Below, in pieces: positions 21,451 to 32,499 of a stretch of 64,000 nt of DNA. The notes below the pieces were generated by a model. The model made no database searches. It worked only from the letters and a program-made list of their open reading frames with translations, and was not told the DNA's origin. Source of the DNA: Macrostomum hystrix (Eukaryota; Platyhelminthes; Macrostomidae); NCBI GenBank assembly GCA_950097015.1, contig CATNEN010000003.1:14551001-14615000 (forward strand), written 5' to 3'. The position numbers and the translations under genes were made by a program. Numbering within the stretch: position 1 is the stretch's first letter; each line of letters begins with the position of its first letter.

Positions 21451-23010
21451 CTGTTTCATTCACTCTTATCTTCTCATTCACCTTCTCCTAATCTCATTCA
21501 CTCTCTGCTATACTATACTCTCATTCACTCTCTCCTACTCTCATTTACTCTCTCCTACTCTCATTCACTCTGTCCTACTCTCATTCACTCTGTCCTACTC
21601 CCATTCACTCTCTCCTACTCTCATTCACTCTGTCCTACTCTCATTCACTCTGTCCTACTCTCATTCACTCTGTCCTACTCTCATTCACTCTCTGCTACTC
21701 TTATTCACTCTCTGCTACTCTTATTCACTCTGTCCTACTCTCACTCACTCTCTCCTACTGTCATTCACTCTCTCCTACTCTCATTCACTCTCTCCTACTC
21801 TCATTCACTCTGTCCTACTCTCATTCACTCTCTCCTACTCTCATTCACTCTGTCCTACTCTCATTCACTCTCTCCGACTCTCATTCACTCTGTGCTACTC
21901 TTATTTACTCTGTGCTACTCTCATTCACTCTGTGCTACTCTCATTTACTCTCTGCTACTCTTATTCACTCTGTCCTACTCTCACTCACTCTCTCCTACTG
22001 TCAATCACTCTCTGCTACTCTCATTCACTCTCTGCTACTCTCATTCACTCTGTCCTACTCTCATTCACTCTGTCCTACTCTCATTCTCTCTGTCCTACTC
22101 TCATTCACTCTCTCCTACTCTCATTCACTCTGTCCTACTCTCATTCACTCTGTCCTACTCTCATTCTCTCATACTCTAATTCACTCTGTCCTACTCTCAT
22201 TCACTCTCTGCTACTCTCATTCACTCTGTCCTACTCTCATTCACTCTCTGCTACTCTTATTCACTCTCTGCTACTCTTATTCACTCTGTCCTACTCTCAC
22301 TCACTCTCTCCTACTGTCATTCACTCTCTCCTACTCTCATTCACTCTCTCCTACTCTCATTCACTCTGTCCTACTCTCATTCACTCTCTCCTACTCTCAT
22401 TCACTCTGTCCTACTCTCATTCACTCTCTCCGACTCTCATTCACTCTGTGCTACTCTTATTTACTCTGTGCTACTCTCATTCACTCTGTGCTACTCTCAT
22501 TTACTCTCTGCTACTCTTATTCACTCTGTCCTACTCTCACTCACTCTCTCCTACTGTCAATCACTCTCTGCTACTCTCATTCACTCTCTGCTACTCTCAT
22601 TCACTCTGTCCTACTCTCATTCACTCTCTGCTACTCTCATTCACTCTGTCCTACTCTCATTCACTCTCTGCTACTCTCATTCACTCTGTCCTACTCTCAT
22701 TCACTCTGTCCTACTCTCATTCTCTCTGTCCTACTCTCATTCACTCTCTCCTACTCTCATTCACTCTGTCCTACTCTCATTCACTCTGTCCTACTCTCAT
22801 TCTCTCATACTCTAATTCACTCTGTCCTACTCTCATTCACTCTCTGCTACTCTCATTCACTCTGTCCTACTCTCATTCACTCTGTCCTACTCTCATTCAC
22901 TCTGTCCTACTCTCATTCACTCTCTCCCACTGTCATTCACTCTGTCCTACTGTCATTCACTCTCTCCTACTCTCATTCACTCTGTCCTACTCTCATTCTC
23001 TCATACTGTT
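21451..23010. repeat. 20-bp minisatellite, about 75 units, with higher-order duplication
   Basis: The unit is tctcattcactctgtcctac with single-base variants (ctgtgctac, ctctccgac, tcatttactc). The run of variants from the tctccgactc unit at 21871 recurs in the same order from 22427, showing a duplicated block of about 556 bp. Irregular 16-bp units (tctctcatactctaat) occur at about 22165 and 22801. All long open frames here are periodicity artefacts. Confidence 0.95.
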
Positions 23011-23954
23011 TTCTTTCTTGAGTAAAGTAGAGTTGAACTTAATTAGCCTGATTAGCTAAATAAAATACTAATGACAATAATCATGAGTTACATGTACTGA
23101 AGTATGGTAAGTGAAACAAGTTTACATTTTTGCATTAGTTAAATTAGAGGCAACTCAGTACATTAGCTGCCTTCTGTAAGTTATAGCTTTTGTTTCAGAT
23201 TAAATTGCTTTTGTATCGACCTTCGCATCAATAAAGGCGGCAGACTTTATATAAAATAATGAAACAAAGGCAATTTTTCCTCTAGTTCATAGCTACTTTA
23301 TCAACCTGGCTGCTACAGGCATGTACTAGTCGTCGCAATTTTTTATTGATTGGGTTTGGGATTAGCTTTTTTATAATAGATCTTCTTTTTGCCTTGAAAT
23401 GAAACGGTCTTTTATGGGATTTATGGGATTAAAATGGACTAAAATGAGAATTACAATGAACTCCCTAATGCTTTTAGGGGATGATAACTTGTTTAGCGTT
23501 TGTCCAGGGGTCATTCTTATTTGATAAAAGTACATCAATGAAGTCATAAAAGTCAAGTCGCCGTATATCAATTCACGGTTCGTTTGTCAGGGCGATGAAT
23601 TCACGACGAGTCCATTTCTACTGTCTATGTCCGATGCCAGGCAGTTGGCTAAACAATTGCGTTGGCCAAAAATAATGATTTGTGAATAAATGGTAGATTT
23701 ACGCACTAGGAAGCCTAGCATAAGTGCATTGATTTATGACCAAGTGTGTGTGCGCAAGACCAGCTCCTTCGGCCCATAGACAATACCCGTCTGGGATTTA
23801 CTGCATAGTAGCTCAGAAGAGGGATGGCACGGATTTACCGCACAGTAGCGGAATTTACTGCACACTTCAATCTATTTCTTTGATGGCCTTTGGGCCATAA
23901 ACTATACACGAGCTTGAGACGTTTACGCACACTTGGTTATATGTCAATGGAACT
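23011..23954. other. AT-rich spacer with a decayed cyclophilin shard
   Basis: At 23572-23641 the order gtttgtcagggcgatgaatt, gacgagtccat, ctactgtctatgtccgatgc resembles collapsed pieces of cyclophilin exon 2 (CQGGDF, GESI, LSMANA codons). This is a weak match, kept as a possible relic. Nothing else is recognised. Confidence 0.35.
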
Positions 23955-24191
23955 TTACCGGTTTGGTGCCGAGCAAGTTAATGGCGGTCGATCGAGGCGC
24001 GTAGCGCCGAGATCGTAATCGCCATTAACTGCGAGGCAGCCAACCGGTAAAAGCATTATAAGGCTTCAGGCCATAGACAAATCAACTCCCCCTATAACGC
24101 TATCTGGCGGCTGTCGGTCGACAAGCAACGGCGTTATAGGGGGAGTTGATTTGTCTATGGCCTGAAGCCTTATAATGCTTTTACCGGTTGG
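23955..24191. repeat. Two overlapping hairpins sharing one arm
   Basis: The imperfect hairpin 23955-24050 pairs ttaccggtttggtgccgag... with ...gcagccaaccggtaa. The perfect hairpin 24040-24191 has 61-bp arms (24040-24100, 24131-24191) and a 30-base loop. The segment ccaaccggtaa is used by both, so they are mutually exclusive. Possibly the ends of a non-autonomous element; see findings. Confidence 0.85.
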
Positions 24192-25435
24192 TAAAATACT
24201 TTAATTGATAATTAAAAGAAACAAATATAAGCGTCTAAATTTTGTCAGCTTCTGGCTCATGGCGGATTGGCGCAGTTTGTGCCATAGACATGCCATTATC
24301 GCTGAGTGATCGTTTATACCATAATACGTTGCTGAAGCCTTATAATGACAGTATATGTATGCGTATTGGACTTTCTGTCGCTTCATGAAGTCAGTCTCAC
24401 TTTTTGCCCGGCGGGCAGAGAGTCTTGATCGTTAATGGCCATAGATGAATTAATGCTCCGTAATTTCTTGCGGGCAGTTAATAGCTATTAACCGCCCGCA
24501 AAAAGGCATCCACCAATAGGAATGGCTTACTTTGGCTAAAATGTCTATGGCACCCCGAAGTGGACACCCCGTCTCTGACTCTGAAAGTGTAGCTTGGGCA
24601 AAAACGTCTATGGTACAATAAAATTGATACCCAAGCTTTGCGGGCGTCATTGAAAAATGACGGCACATCGAAAAGCCATCCGCGTACAGCTGTTCAGTCC
24701 ATGGACTGGAGGCCGTGCCACACCCATGCAAATTACTTCCTGCAACTTTGAGATACTAACTTCAGACCCCTTGTTCAACAGTCCGAAGCTGGAACCATCG
24801 CATAAAAAGGCATTACTTATTACGAATAATAAATTGTTATTCTTGAATTCAATTAAAATCAATCAATCATTTTTGTCGAAACTTTTTTTAGCATCCGGGT
24901 GCTAACGACCAAAAAACTGAATGTACTTTTAAAATTGTAAGCAACAGATTAGTAAAACAAAAGTATAAATTGCTTCTTAAAAGGTGGTGTATATACTCTT
25001 TTCTAATCAGCTTCATAAACTTTATTGTGAGAGAGAATCAAGCTAGCGAAGTCAACCTGCCTACAACTCAGAGACTGCTACTCTTTGAAGATTACGGCCT
25101 AATTAGTAAGGAAAATCGGTAATTTGACAGTGCCAAGTTATACACCGATGAGCGTCACTGCAGAATTGATTAATCGTAAAACTGTGAATCATTTCAGCTA
25201 GATGCTGCATATCTACAAACTGTACTATATGGCAGTTTTATAATTTTTACAGATAAAAATAACTGTGGAACATGAACGCACAGAAAACATTATAGGCTAA
25301 TGGAATTACTATTTTTAAAACAGATCTTTTTCGAAAAAATTTGTTAATCCAAGTTTCTGGTCAAAATCAAATACGACTTTCCACGCTGCCAATCGACGGA
25401 AAAAAAACAAGTTTTTAAAACCAATTTGATTAATT
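24192..25435. other. Non-coding region with SINE-B tail fragment
   Basis: Carries several copies of the octamer GTCTATGG or its complement (24282, 24543, 24606) and, near 24690-24735, a minus-strand fragment of SINE family B (ctgttcagtccatggactgg). No convincing gene. Confidence 0.5.
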
Positions 25436-25582
25436 ATGTTCCAGCCTGAATGTATAACATGCGGCGAAATTGGTATCGAAGTGGGAACAATCGCTCTGAA
25501 CTATTCGTGCGAATTGTGCTCGAAAATGGTTTGCTTGCCAAACCGCATGGTTGCAATGACAAGATTGGCTCCAATTTTTTAA
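25436..25582 (+). CDS. Short Cys-rich ORF, possible B-box/zinc-finger remnant
   Basis: 48 codons starting MFQPECITCGEIGIEV and continuing NYSCELCSKMVC. The CxxC ... CxxCxxxxC spacing resembles part of a B-box or treble-clef zinc site, but the His ligands are missing and the frame stops soon after. It could be the first exon of a gene whose remainder I cannot find, or a pseudogene shard. Not identified further. Confidence 0.25.
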   Translation: MFQPECITCGEIGIEVGTIALNYSCELCSKMVCLPNRMVAMTRLAPIF

Positions 25583-26357
25583 ACTAAACCAATCTCAAAT
25601 TTCGCATTTTACTCGTATAAATGAGGAAGCTTCTGCTGCTGCTGCTGCTGCTACATTAGAATTTTGTGGATAATCCAAAAGTGAAAACCAACAAGAGAGG
25701 ATGCTAAGGCATTAATTATCCCACCGAGCTCGTGTATGGCCTTCTAAAAACTACAGTCCGAAATAGATCCCCTCTTCTCTTCCCATCAGATCCCCGACCT
25801 AAACACTCCCATAGCATGAGGGCAAACATGTTTCCGGTCATCTGTACTCACTTGACTAGCACCATCTTTCTACATTCTGCGAGCTATATATTTATAAAAA
25901 GATGTATGCTTACATTACTATTATACATGCACATACATACTGTACTATTTAGAGAGCGAATCATGGCCATCATTATCATCAGAGATGGCCCATATAAAAA
26001 CACCGCGCGAGAGAGCTGGAGAGAATCATCCGATAAACCACACAGCAACTACTGCCCCCCGTCTCACCTGTCCTCACCCCCATGGAATAGACTGAGCAGA
26101 ACAGTGTTTCTCGATTTTTCTTCTCGCTTCTTTGCCATCTCAAACAAAGAAGATTTGCCAGAGAGAACAGATTGAGAAGCCCATCAACCAATAGGCGCCG
26201 GATTGGTTGATCGATCAGTCAAATCGAGATTCGCCTTCACAATAACCCACCTGCAGGCTTTGCTATGCCAAACAGATAAAATATATAGCGGAACGACAGA
26301 ATATTAAACACATGCAACAGCTGGAAATTCGGAATTGTCAAACAAACGAACGGTTCG
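25583..26357. other. Upstream region of the orphan membrane protein
   Basis: Includes a short (CTG)n run at about 25633-25651 and an AT-rich ataaaatatatagcgg segment near 26275-26290 that could act as a core promoter. The plus-strand frame at 25732-26175 shows no family features. Confidence 0.45.
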
Positions 26358-27818
26358 ATGACCTCGAAGAAGCCAATTAATCATTCTAGAAGCAGCATGG
26401 ACTGTTTCCTGAGTGAACCGGTTTCGCTGCTAATACTCAGCCTTTTGTTGTTGTCTCGAGAAAATTTGTGCAGCGCAGCGGAACTCTCGTGCCTAACGAA
26501 TAGCGCCTGTTCCAGTATAGGCGGCGTTCCAAATCCCGGTTGCCTAGCAACACAAACCTGTCCAAACGGGTGTCGGCTGCGTCGTTACGCTCGACCGCCT
26601 GGCGAACTGTTGGCACTGAGGCTAGACTGCGCCAGCCCTGGCGAGGTGGCCGGTTCTGTGGAAATCCGGTACTGCCGGCATCGCCTGAATTGCAACAGAC
26701 CCGACCGCGACCAGTTTTGGCTTCCGAGCCATCATGTCAAGACAAGCCAAGCGAGACAAGCCTGTCTGGATGGCACCGGCCAGTCGAAGCTCTGCCGTTC
26801 AGGTGAAATGTGCGTGACACTCGACGACAAGCCGGTCGGCTGTCAGGCTGACATGCTGCAGTTGTATGAGCTGCTGAACACGAGCAGCATTGTTAGATAC
26901 TCTGTGACGCATTTAGTTTGTCGCGATCGGTCCATGTGCACCGGTACTGCCGAGATGTTTCTGCCGACAACCGATTCGCCGATGCCAACTACGACGCAGG
27001 CTGAACTAGACGATAAGACATCCTCGGCATCCACCGAGCAGAGCTCAACTAGTAAAAGTTCCGGCTGTCTGCAGAAGCTTCTGCGCTGGGGCGAGGACAC
27101 TAGCGTTAAAGGATCTCGACGAGCCAATGCCAGTCTTCCGGCTGCTGACGACGATCAAGCACTGGCTCTGTGTATGCGGCAGCTCTGGCTTAGTAACAGT
27201 CGGGAATCGAACACTGGCGACGCAGCAGACGGTGTCAACGGTCGCGGCAGGGTCGGTGTCAGCGTCGGCAACGGAGCTGGCGGAGATTCAGCCGGTGGAA
27301 TTCTGTTGAAGGCTCTGACCCTGGCTGTGTGTCTGCTGTGCGCCGTCCTCCTGATTGTCCTAATTCGCAGCCTGTTAACTCGGCGGCGTCGACTTCGGGC
27401 GGCTCGACGAAGGCGACGGAGGCAGCGACAGGAGCTTCAGCAACAGCTGCAGCAGCAGCAGCAGCAGCAGCAGATACAACAGCAGCAGCAGCAGTTTTTG
27501 AACTCTCCGACTGGAAGCGCAATGACAACTTTGACTTTGCCTCGCAGAGCAGTGCAACTTCTGCTGCAATTCGACGAACAGCTTCAATTGCAGCAGCAGC
27601 AGCAGCAGCAGCAGCTTCATCACTGCGCCTCAACAGTGCACTCATCGCCTTGCGCAACAATTCGTCGAGCAGCCTGCCAGGCGCCGCACCTGCTCCTGAC
27701 GCCTGCAGCAACTGCAGCGGCCGCCGTCGCCACAAGTCAGCCAACTTCATCAGCGGGAGCAGCCAACGTCGCTGGCTACGAAGAGGATGTCGATCTGGAC
27801 GAGGACACTTTTGTCTGA
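26358..27818 (+). CDS. Single-exon type I membrane protein, unrecognised
   Basis: 486 aa without an intron. A second Met (residue 14, 26397) would put the hydrophobic run VSLLILSLLLLS nearer the N-terminus as a normal signal peptide, so the true start may be there. The ectodomain (about residues 40-310) has about 17 Cys in its first 170 residues (for example ACSSIGGVPNPGCLATQTC, NGC, CRHRLNC, CRSGEMC), then Ser/Thr-rich sequence. One transmembrane helix at about 313-340 (LTLAVCLLCAVLLIVLI) is followed by a strongly basic stop-transfer stretch (LLTRRRRLRAARRRRRRQ), two polyglutamine tracts encoded mostly by CAG and an acidic end (YEEDVDLDEDTFV). The design suggests a cell-surface receptor or ligand. 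I do not recognise the family. Confidence 0.7.
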   Translation: MTSKKPINHSRSSMDCFLSEPVSLLILSLLLLSRENLCSAAELSCLTNSACSSIGGVPNPGCLATQTCPNGCRLRRYARPPGELLALRLDCASPGEVAGSVEIRYCRHRLNCNRPDRDQFWLPSHHVKTSQARQACLDGTGQSKLCRSGEMCVTLDDKPVGCQADMLQLYELLNTSSIVRYSVTHLVCRDRSMCTGTAEMFLPTTDSPMPTTTQAELDDKTSSASTEQSSTSKSSGCLQKLLRWGEDTSVKGSRRANASLPAADDDQALALCMRQLWLSNSRESNTGDAADGVNGRGRVGVSVGNGAGGDSAGGILLKALTLAVCLLCAVLLIVLIRSLLTRRRRLRAARRRRRRQRQELQQQLQQQQQQQQIQQQQQQFLNSPTGSAMTTLTLPRRAVQLLLQFDEQLQLQQQQQQQQLHHCASTVHSSPCATIRRAACQAPHLLLTPAATAAAAVATSQPTSSAGAANVAGYEEDVDLDEDTFV

Positions 27819-28509
27819 AGCAGTGACAGTTATAATTATTTTTTCGCAATTCCTTAATTTGCTTAGCTACAACATTCGCTACCACTAATAGATTGATAGA
27901 TGCATATATACATCGAATTGTTAGTATTTTGTTATTTTGTTTATTTGATATTTATACACCATCAGCCTAATACATTAATCGTCTTTCCATCAGTTAATTT
28001 TGTTAAAAACCATTTGAAAAGTCTTTAATAGTAGAACGCGAATCATCAATATTGTTTTCAACTCGAACCTTATAATACGATAATGTGCAATTAAGGTTCA
28101 TTAGTATTGTACCTCGGCCTTCAAAAACTGTAGCTTTAAATTGCAATTTTGCAAAGCAATAACTGACACTAAATTTGACAAGTTGGATAGCATCTAAATG
28201 AAAAAATAGATTTGAGTAGTTTAAAAGCAGGATAAACGCGAATCATATTACTTGCACACATGCCTGCCATTAACCAGCTTTGTTGTCCATTTCTTTTTCT
28301 TTACATTTCATTGGCTTCTACCGTACATTCACGTGCTTAGAACTGAAGGTAAATTAAATAGAGGTGTTTCCCATCGTTTCCATGCTTCCAATTTACTAAA
28401 AATAGTAACAACTTGACCTTGTCCAGCGTCACCAAAGTCTGGAAATTTGCTGCAATTCATAGATTGACAATTGGACTGAAAAAAAAGCTAGAAAAAATGG
28501 ATTCTTATA
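27819..28509. other. AT-rich 3' flank
   Basis: Probable 3' UTR of the orphan membrane protein followed by intergenic DNA. No repeat or gene recognised. Confidence 0.45.
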
Positions 28510-29360
28510 CTGTCTAACAAAAGTTCTTGTACGGTTGCTTCTGTTGCCTCTAGTATCCATAATTTCCATCCGATTCAAATGAAAATTAGTGCAAATGAAA
28601 GCTGGGAATCTCTGCAACATTTTCTGTTTCACCGTATTTTTTTTTCTGGAGTGGCTCGGAGCAGCTTGCCGTTTAGCACAGACAGGTCGAATAAAAAAAG
28701 TGACAGAATGACATAGAGCAAGCAGTCTATGGCCAACTTTCTTCACGCGCTGACAAACTCCACAGATGTCTAGGTAGCCTTCTTTGGTCATTGGTGACAG
28801 AATTCGTTGCCGCAAATTTGGTCGCATAGTGCTGAACAGTAGATTTTGGCACGACGAGATGGTTTGCAATCCTGCCAAGCGACCAGACTGCGTCCTCTCG
28901 AAGCGAAACGATTCTCCAACGAATTTCTTGGCTCACAACAGGCATGTCTCTCAGAAAGGGCAAGTTAAGTCATGGAACTTTGCGAGGAAGCACAGGGTTA
29001 TACAGTGTGCGACAGTTTAGGCCATAGACATGTCGCCTGGGGTGAAGAAGTAAAGCAAACCCCACACACAGAGCGATCGATCGACAGAAGGCTTCCTAGA
29101 CATCTGTGGAGTTTGTCAGCGCGTGAAGAAAGTTGGCCATAGACTGCTTGCTCTATGTCATTCTGTCACTTTTTTTATTCGACCTGTCTGTGCTAAACGG
29201 CAAGCTGTTCCGAGCCAGTCCAGAATAAAAAAATACGGTGAAACAGAAAATGTTGCAGAGATTCCCAGCTTTCATTTGCACTAATTTTCATTTGAATCGG
29301 ATGGAAATTATGGATACTAGAGGCAACAGAAGCAACCGTACAAGAACTTTTGTTAGACAG
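28510..29360. mobile_element. Tc1/mariner-derived foldback element, 851 bp
   Basis: Long inverted repeats, 28510-28782 and 29087-29360, begin ctgtctaacaaaagttcttg and are flanked by TA on both sides (28508-28509, 29361-29362), the Tc1/mariner target. The minus-strand frame 28727-28963 encodes a helix-turn-helix like the N-terminus of Tc1 transposases (EIRWRIVSLREDAVWSLGRI ... NHLVVPKSTVQHY). No catalytic domain remains, so the element is non-autonomous. Confidence 0.82.
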
Positions 29361-29704
29361 TATAATATAATCGAAAGTCGTTTAAATCTTTATATTTCAT
29401 AGTATGCTCGCAAATGTAGATAAAAATTCAAAATATACAGAGGTGTAATTCCCCCCTTGACAATTTTTGTTACACCCTTCAACCTTCAACGATTGTTCAG
29501 ACCAAAATGTAACGCTTCGTAGTTAATCCATTAACGGATTAACGACCAGCTAAAAATACTGATTTTATTAACTAGGTAAATAACGGTAGCTTTTTTACGA
29601 TCTTAACGATCTGACGAACTCTGAAGCGAACAAAAAGCAGAAGCTGATATAATTCTATGTTTTTTAATTTCAAGATCATTGTAAATAATTAATAATAGTA
29701 ATGA
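29361..29704. other. Short AT-rich spacer
   Basis: No gene or repeat recognised between the foldback element and the next SINE. Confidence 0.5.
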
Positions 29705-29928
29705 CTGCAGGAGGGCTGTTGGTAACACTAGACCCAGCGTGTACATCTGCCCTGACTTTCTCATTGTCAGGTAACTGTACTTTTTCACATTGCATTACAA
29801 ATTGCACGACAAGCCCCCAAGCCTTCTCTCCGCGGCTGCGCCCCAAATGAATGTGGCCTCGCGGCGGAATCGAGCTCAGGGGCCTTGGTGCGAGAGGCAA
29901 ACAAGTTTATCGCTCAGCCATCACCCCG
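29705..29928 (-). mobile_element. SINE family A, copy with best-preserved tRNA head
   Basis: Read on the minus strand, the head has an A-box-like TGGCTGAGCGA (29910-29920) and a B-box-like GAGCTCGATTCCGCC (29863-29877), spaced as in a tRNA gene. The body (tgccctgactttctcattgt) matches the copies at 7535 and 13937, with an internal deletion. Confidence 0.75.
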
Positions 29929-30092
29929 ATTCCTGTGTATATATTAATTTAAGCTGAGATAAAATAGTCTAAGGTGAAAAGTGATTTTAGTTGAATTTAT
30001 AAAACCAATTATCATTATTTCTCTATTTTTAAGAACTCCTATAGGTAGCTGCGACTTTCCCCGTTGATTTCTGCACGCGTGTTATAATAACA

Positions 30093-31897
30093 ATGCCTAA
30101 ATATTTGCAAGGCCGCCAACGAACGGTTGCTGGCGCAGCCCACAAACCAACCAGCTCCAACGCCCTGTTGCCACACAAAGAGTCAATCAGTCATTACAAT
30201 CAGCTCCCAGTTGACGATGCCCTGACGGTATCGGATTCTGGCGGGCCAAATTCCATGGCCGAGCCGCTGAAACTTAGTCGGATCTGCATCAGCATGGCCA
30301 GCTTGTCAATAGCCGCCTACGTACTAACGTCTGGCATTGTTCAAGTAATATTCGCCGAACTGGGCATCTGCTTATGCGGAATTACCTTCACTAAGAATGA
30401 TTCATCTGACAAGGCTAGTAGTTTAACTGTTCTGTATTCTACTTTCAAAAGCTTCTCTTTCTGTCGAACCTTTCACTAATTACTTGTATTTCGCATCTTT
30501 CTCTATCAATGTTCTAACTTCAATCTCGTCTGCATTAGTTCCTCATTTTTCCCAATGCATGTCAAACCTTTCACAGTTGATTTCACACATTTCAAAATTG
30601 ATTTCATACTTCTAAATGGATTTCACACCCTAATCCACTGATTTCACACCCTAATACACTGATTTCACACCGTGATCCACTGATTTCACACCGTAATCCA
30701 CTGATTTCACACCCTAATCCACTGATTTCACACCGTAATCCACTGATTTCACACCGTAATCCACTGATTTCACACCGTAATCCACTGATTTCACACCCTA
30801 ATCCACAGATTACACACCCTAATCCACTACGCGTAATTTTTGAGAATCCCACCTTCAAAAGCCTATACCCCGTCATTCAGGTTAATTGGCTAGTTGCGTC
30901 ATGCCTTGTATCTGGCTCCCTACGTTTACTCTTCAGTATCTGCATAGCTCGGCCATTTTATAACAGACGGATCTGGACCGCACCGACTCGACAACAGGCC
31001 TACCTAGAGAAGCTAGATTCTGTAGCCAATTTGCCGGATGTCAAAGACTGCTCCCGCGATATGGGCGTTCTTGACCGGGAGCAGTTGATTGCCGGAATTA
31101 TTCATCCGGCCTTTTATCATCGGACAATTATGATTGCCTGGCAAGGTGAGAAATCTATTTAAAAATTGTTTAGATAAATTTAGAGTGAAGACGGAGAGTG
31201 AATGACCTTGAATATGGAGAGTGAATGTCCTTGAATATGGAGAGTGAATGTCCTTGAATATGGAGAGTGAATGTCCTTGAAGATGGAGAGTGAATGACCT
31301 TGAAGATGGAGAGTGAATGTCCTTGAAGATGGAGAGTGAATGTCCTTGAAGATGGAGAGTGAATGTCCTTGAAGATGGAGAGTGAATGACCTTGAAGATA
31401 GAGAGTGAATGTCCTTGAATATGGAAAGTGAATGTCCTTGAAGACGGAGAAAGAAATTTTCCCTGACAGTGAAGCGCCATCATTTGATTGTACTTTCAAA
31501 CCCAACCGCAGAGGGCCTAATATCTATGATTTGGCTGGTGCAGCACATACAGCGCATTTACCAAATGAATGCGCGATTTACCGAGACTGACAGCACTATG
31601 CTGATCCGGCGAGACAGACTGCTCGTGCAACTCTATGCGAGTACCGGCTCAAATTTCACCTCCACGCCGTTAAGCGAGTTCACTCATATTCTTGGCCTGT
31701 CAAATCGACCGGAGGCTATAAATCTGTTGCGCCACCCGGATACACTCTACAAACTCGCTAGCCACACCTGCGAAATATTCGCCCACACATCGGCAACCGT
31801 CTTTAGGCTGGAGGATATCTGCATGCTTGGCTTGCTAGGTTTTGTACTGCTACTACTGCCAGTAGCCATTCAAATCATGAAATTCTATAGGCAGTAG
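30093..31897 (+). CDS. Three-exon membrane protein, unrecognised (314 aa)
   Basis: Exons 30093-30344, 30881-31145 and 31470-31897; donors CAA|GTAATA and G|GTGAGA, acceptors cgtcattcag and ccctgacag. Phases 0 and 1 match, giving 314 aa. The N-terminus is hydrophilic; two helices follow at about residues 66-105 (ISMASLSIAAYVLTSGIVQ joined to VNWLVASCLVSGSLRLLFSI). A charged middle (RRIWTAPTRQQAYLEKLDSV) leads to a C-terminal domain (HHLIVLSNPTAEGLISMIW ... NLLRHPDTLYKLASHTCEIF) and a last helix MLGLLGFVLLLLPVAIQIM before KFYRQ. Both introns consist largely of minisatellite. Correct splice phases and coherent hydrophobicity make it a real gene; I cannot assign a family. Confidence 0.72.
30614..30830. 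repeat. 21-bp intronic minisatellite
   Basis: About ten units of gatttcacaccctaatccac plus t, with ccgtaatcc variants, in intron 1 of the 314-aa membrane protein gene. Confidence 0.93.
31190..31450. repeat. 23-bp intronic minisatellite
   Basis: About eleven units of gagtgaatgtccttgaagat plus gga, in intron 2 of the same gene, ending about 20 bp before the acceptor. Confidence 0.93.
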
Positions 31898-31905
31898 TTA
31901 CACGT

Positions 31906-32499
31906 GCTAATTAGTCATCTGTGCCTATAGTTAGACCCTAGAATTCATCACCCGTGCTAATTAGACCCTAGAATTAGTCACCCGTGCTAATTAGACCCTA
32001 GAATTAGTCACCTGTGCTAATTAGACCCTAGAATTAGTCATCCCTGCTAATTAGACCCTAGAATTAGTCACCCGTGCTAATTAGACCCTAGAATTAGTCA
32101 CCTCTGCTAATTAGACCCTAGAATTAGTCACCTCTGCTAATTAGACCCTAGAATTAGTCACCTGTGCTAATTAGACCCTAGAATTAGTCATCCCTGCTAA
32201 TTAGACCCTAGAATTAGTCACCCGTGCTAATTAGACCCTAGAATTAGTCACCCGTGCTAATTAGACCCTTGAATTAGTCACCTCTGCTAATTAGACCCTA
32301 GAATTAGTCACCTGTGCTAATTAGACCCTAGAATTAGTCACCCGTGCTAATTAGACCCTAGAATTAGTCACCTGTGCTAATTAGACCCTAGAATTAGTCA
32401 CCTCTGCTAATTAGACCCTAGAATTAGTCACCTCTGCTAATTAGACCCTAGAATTAGCCACCTCTGCTAATTAGACCCTATAAGTAGTCACCCGTGCCA
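31906..32499. repeat. 30-bp minisatellite, about 20 units
   Basis: The unit is gctaattagaccctagaatt plus agtcacccgt (variants cctgt, cctct, tccct). It starts 9 bp after the stop codon of the 314-aa protein, so it would form its 3' UTR unless transcription ends earlier. Confidence 0.95.

Noticed and set aside
21892-23059. Frames of up to 375 aa of SLCPTLIHS-type repeats
   Set aside because: Product of a 20-bp satellite; three frames are equally open and none starts in unique sequence.
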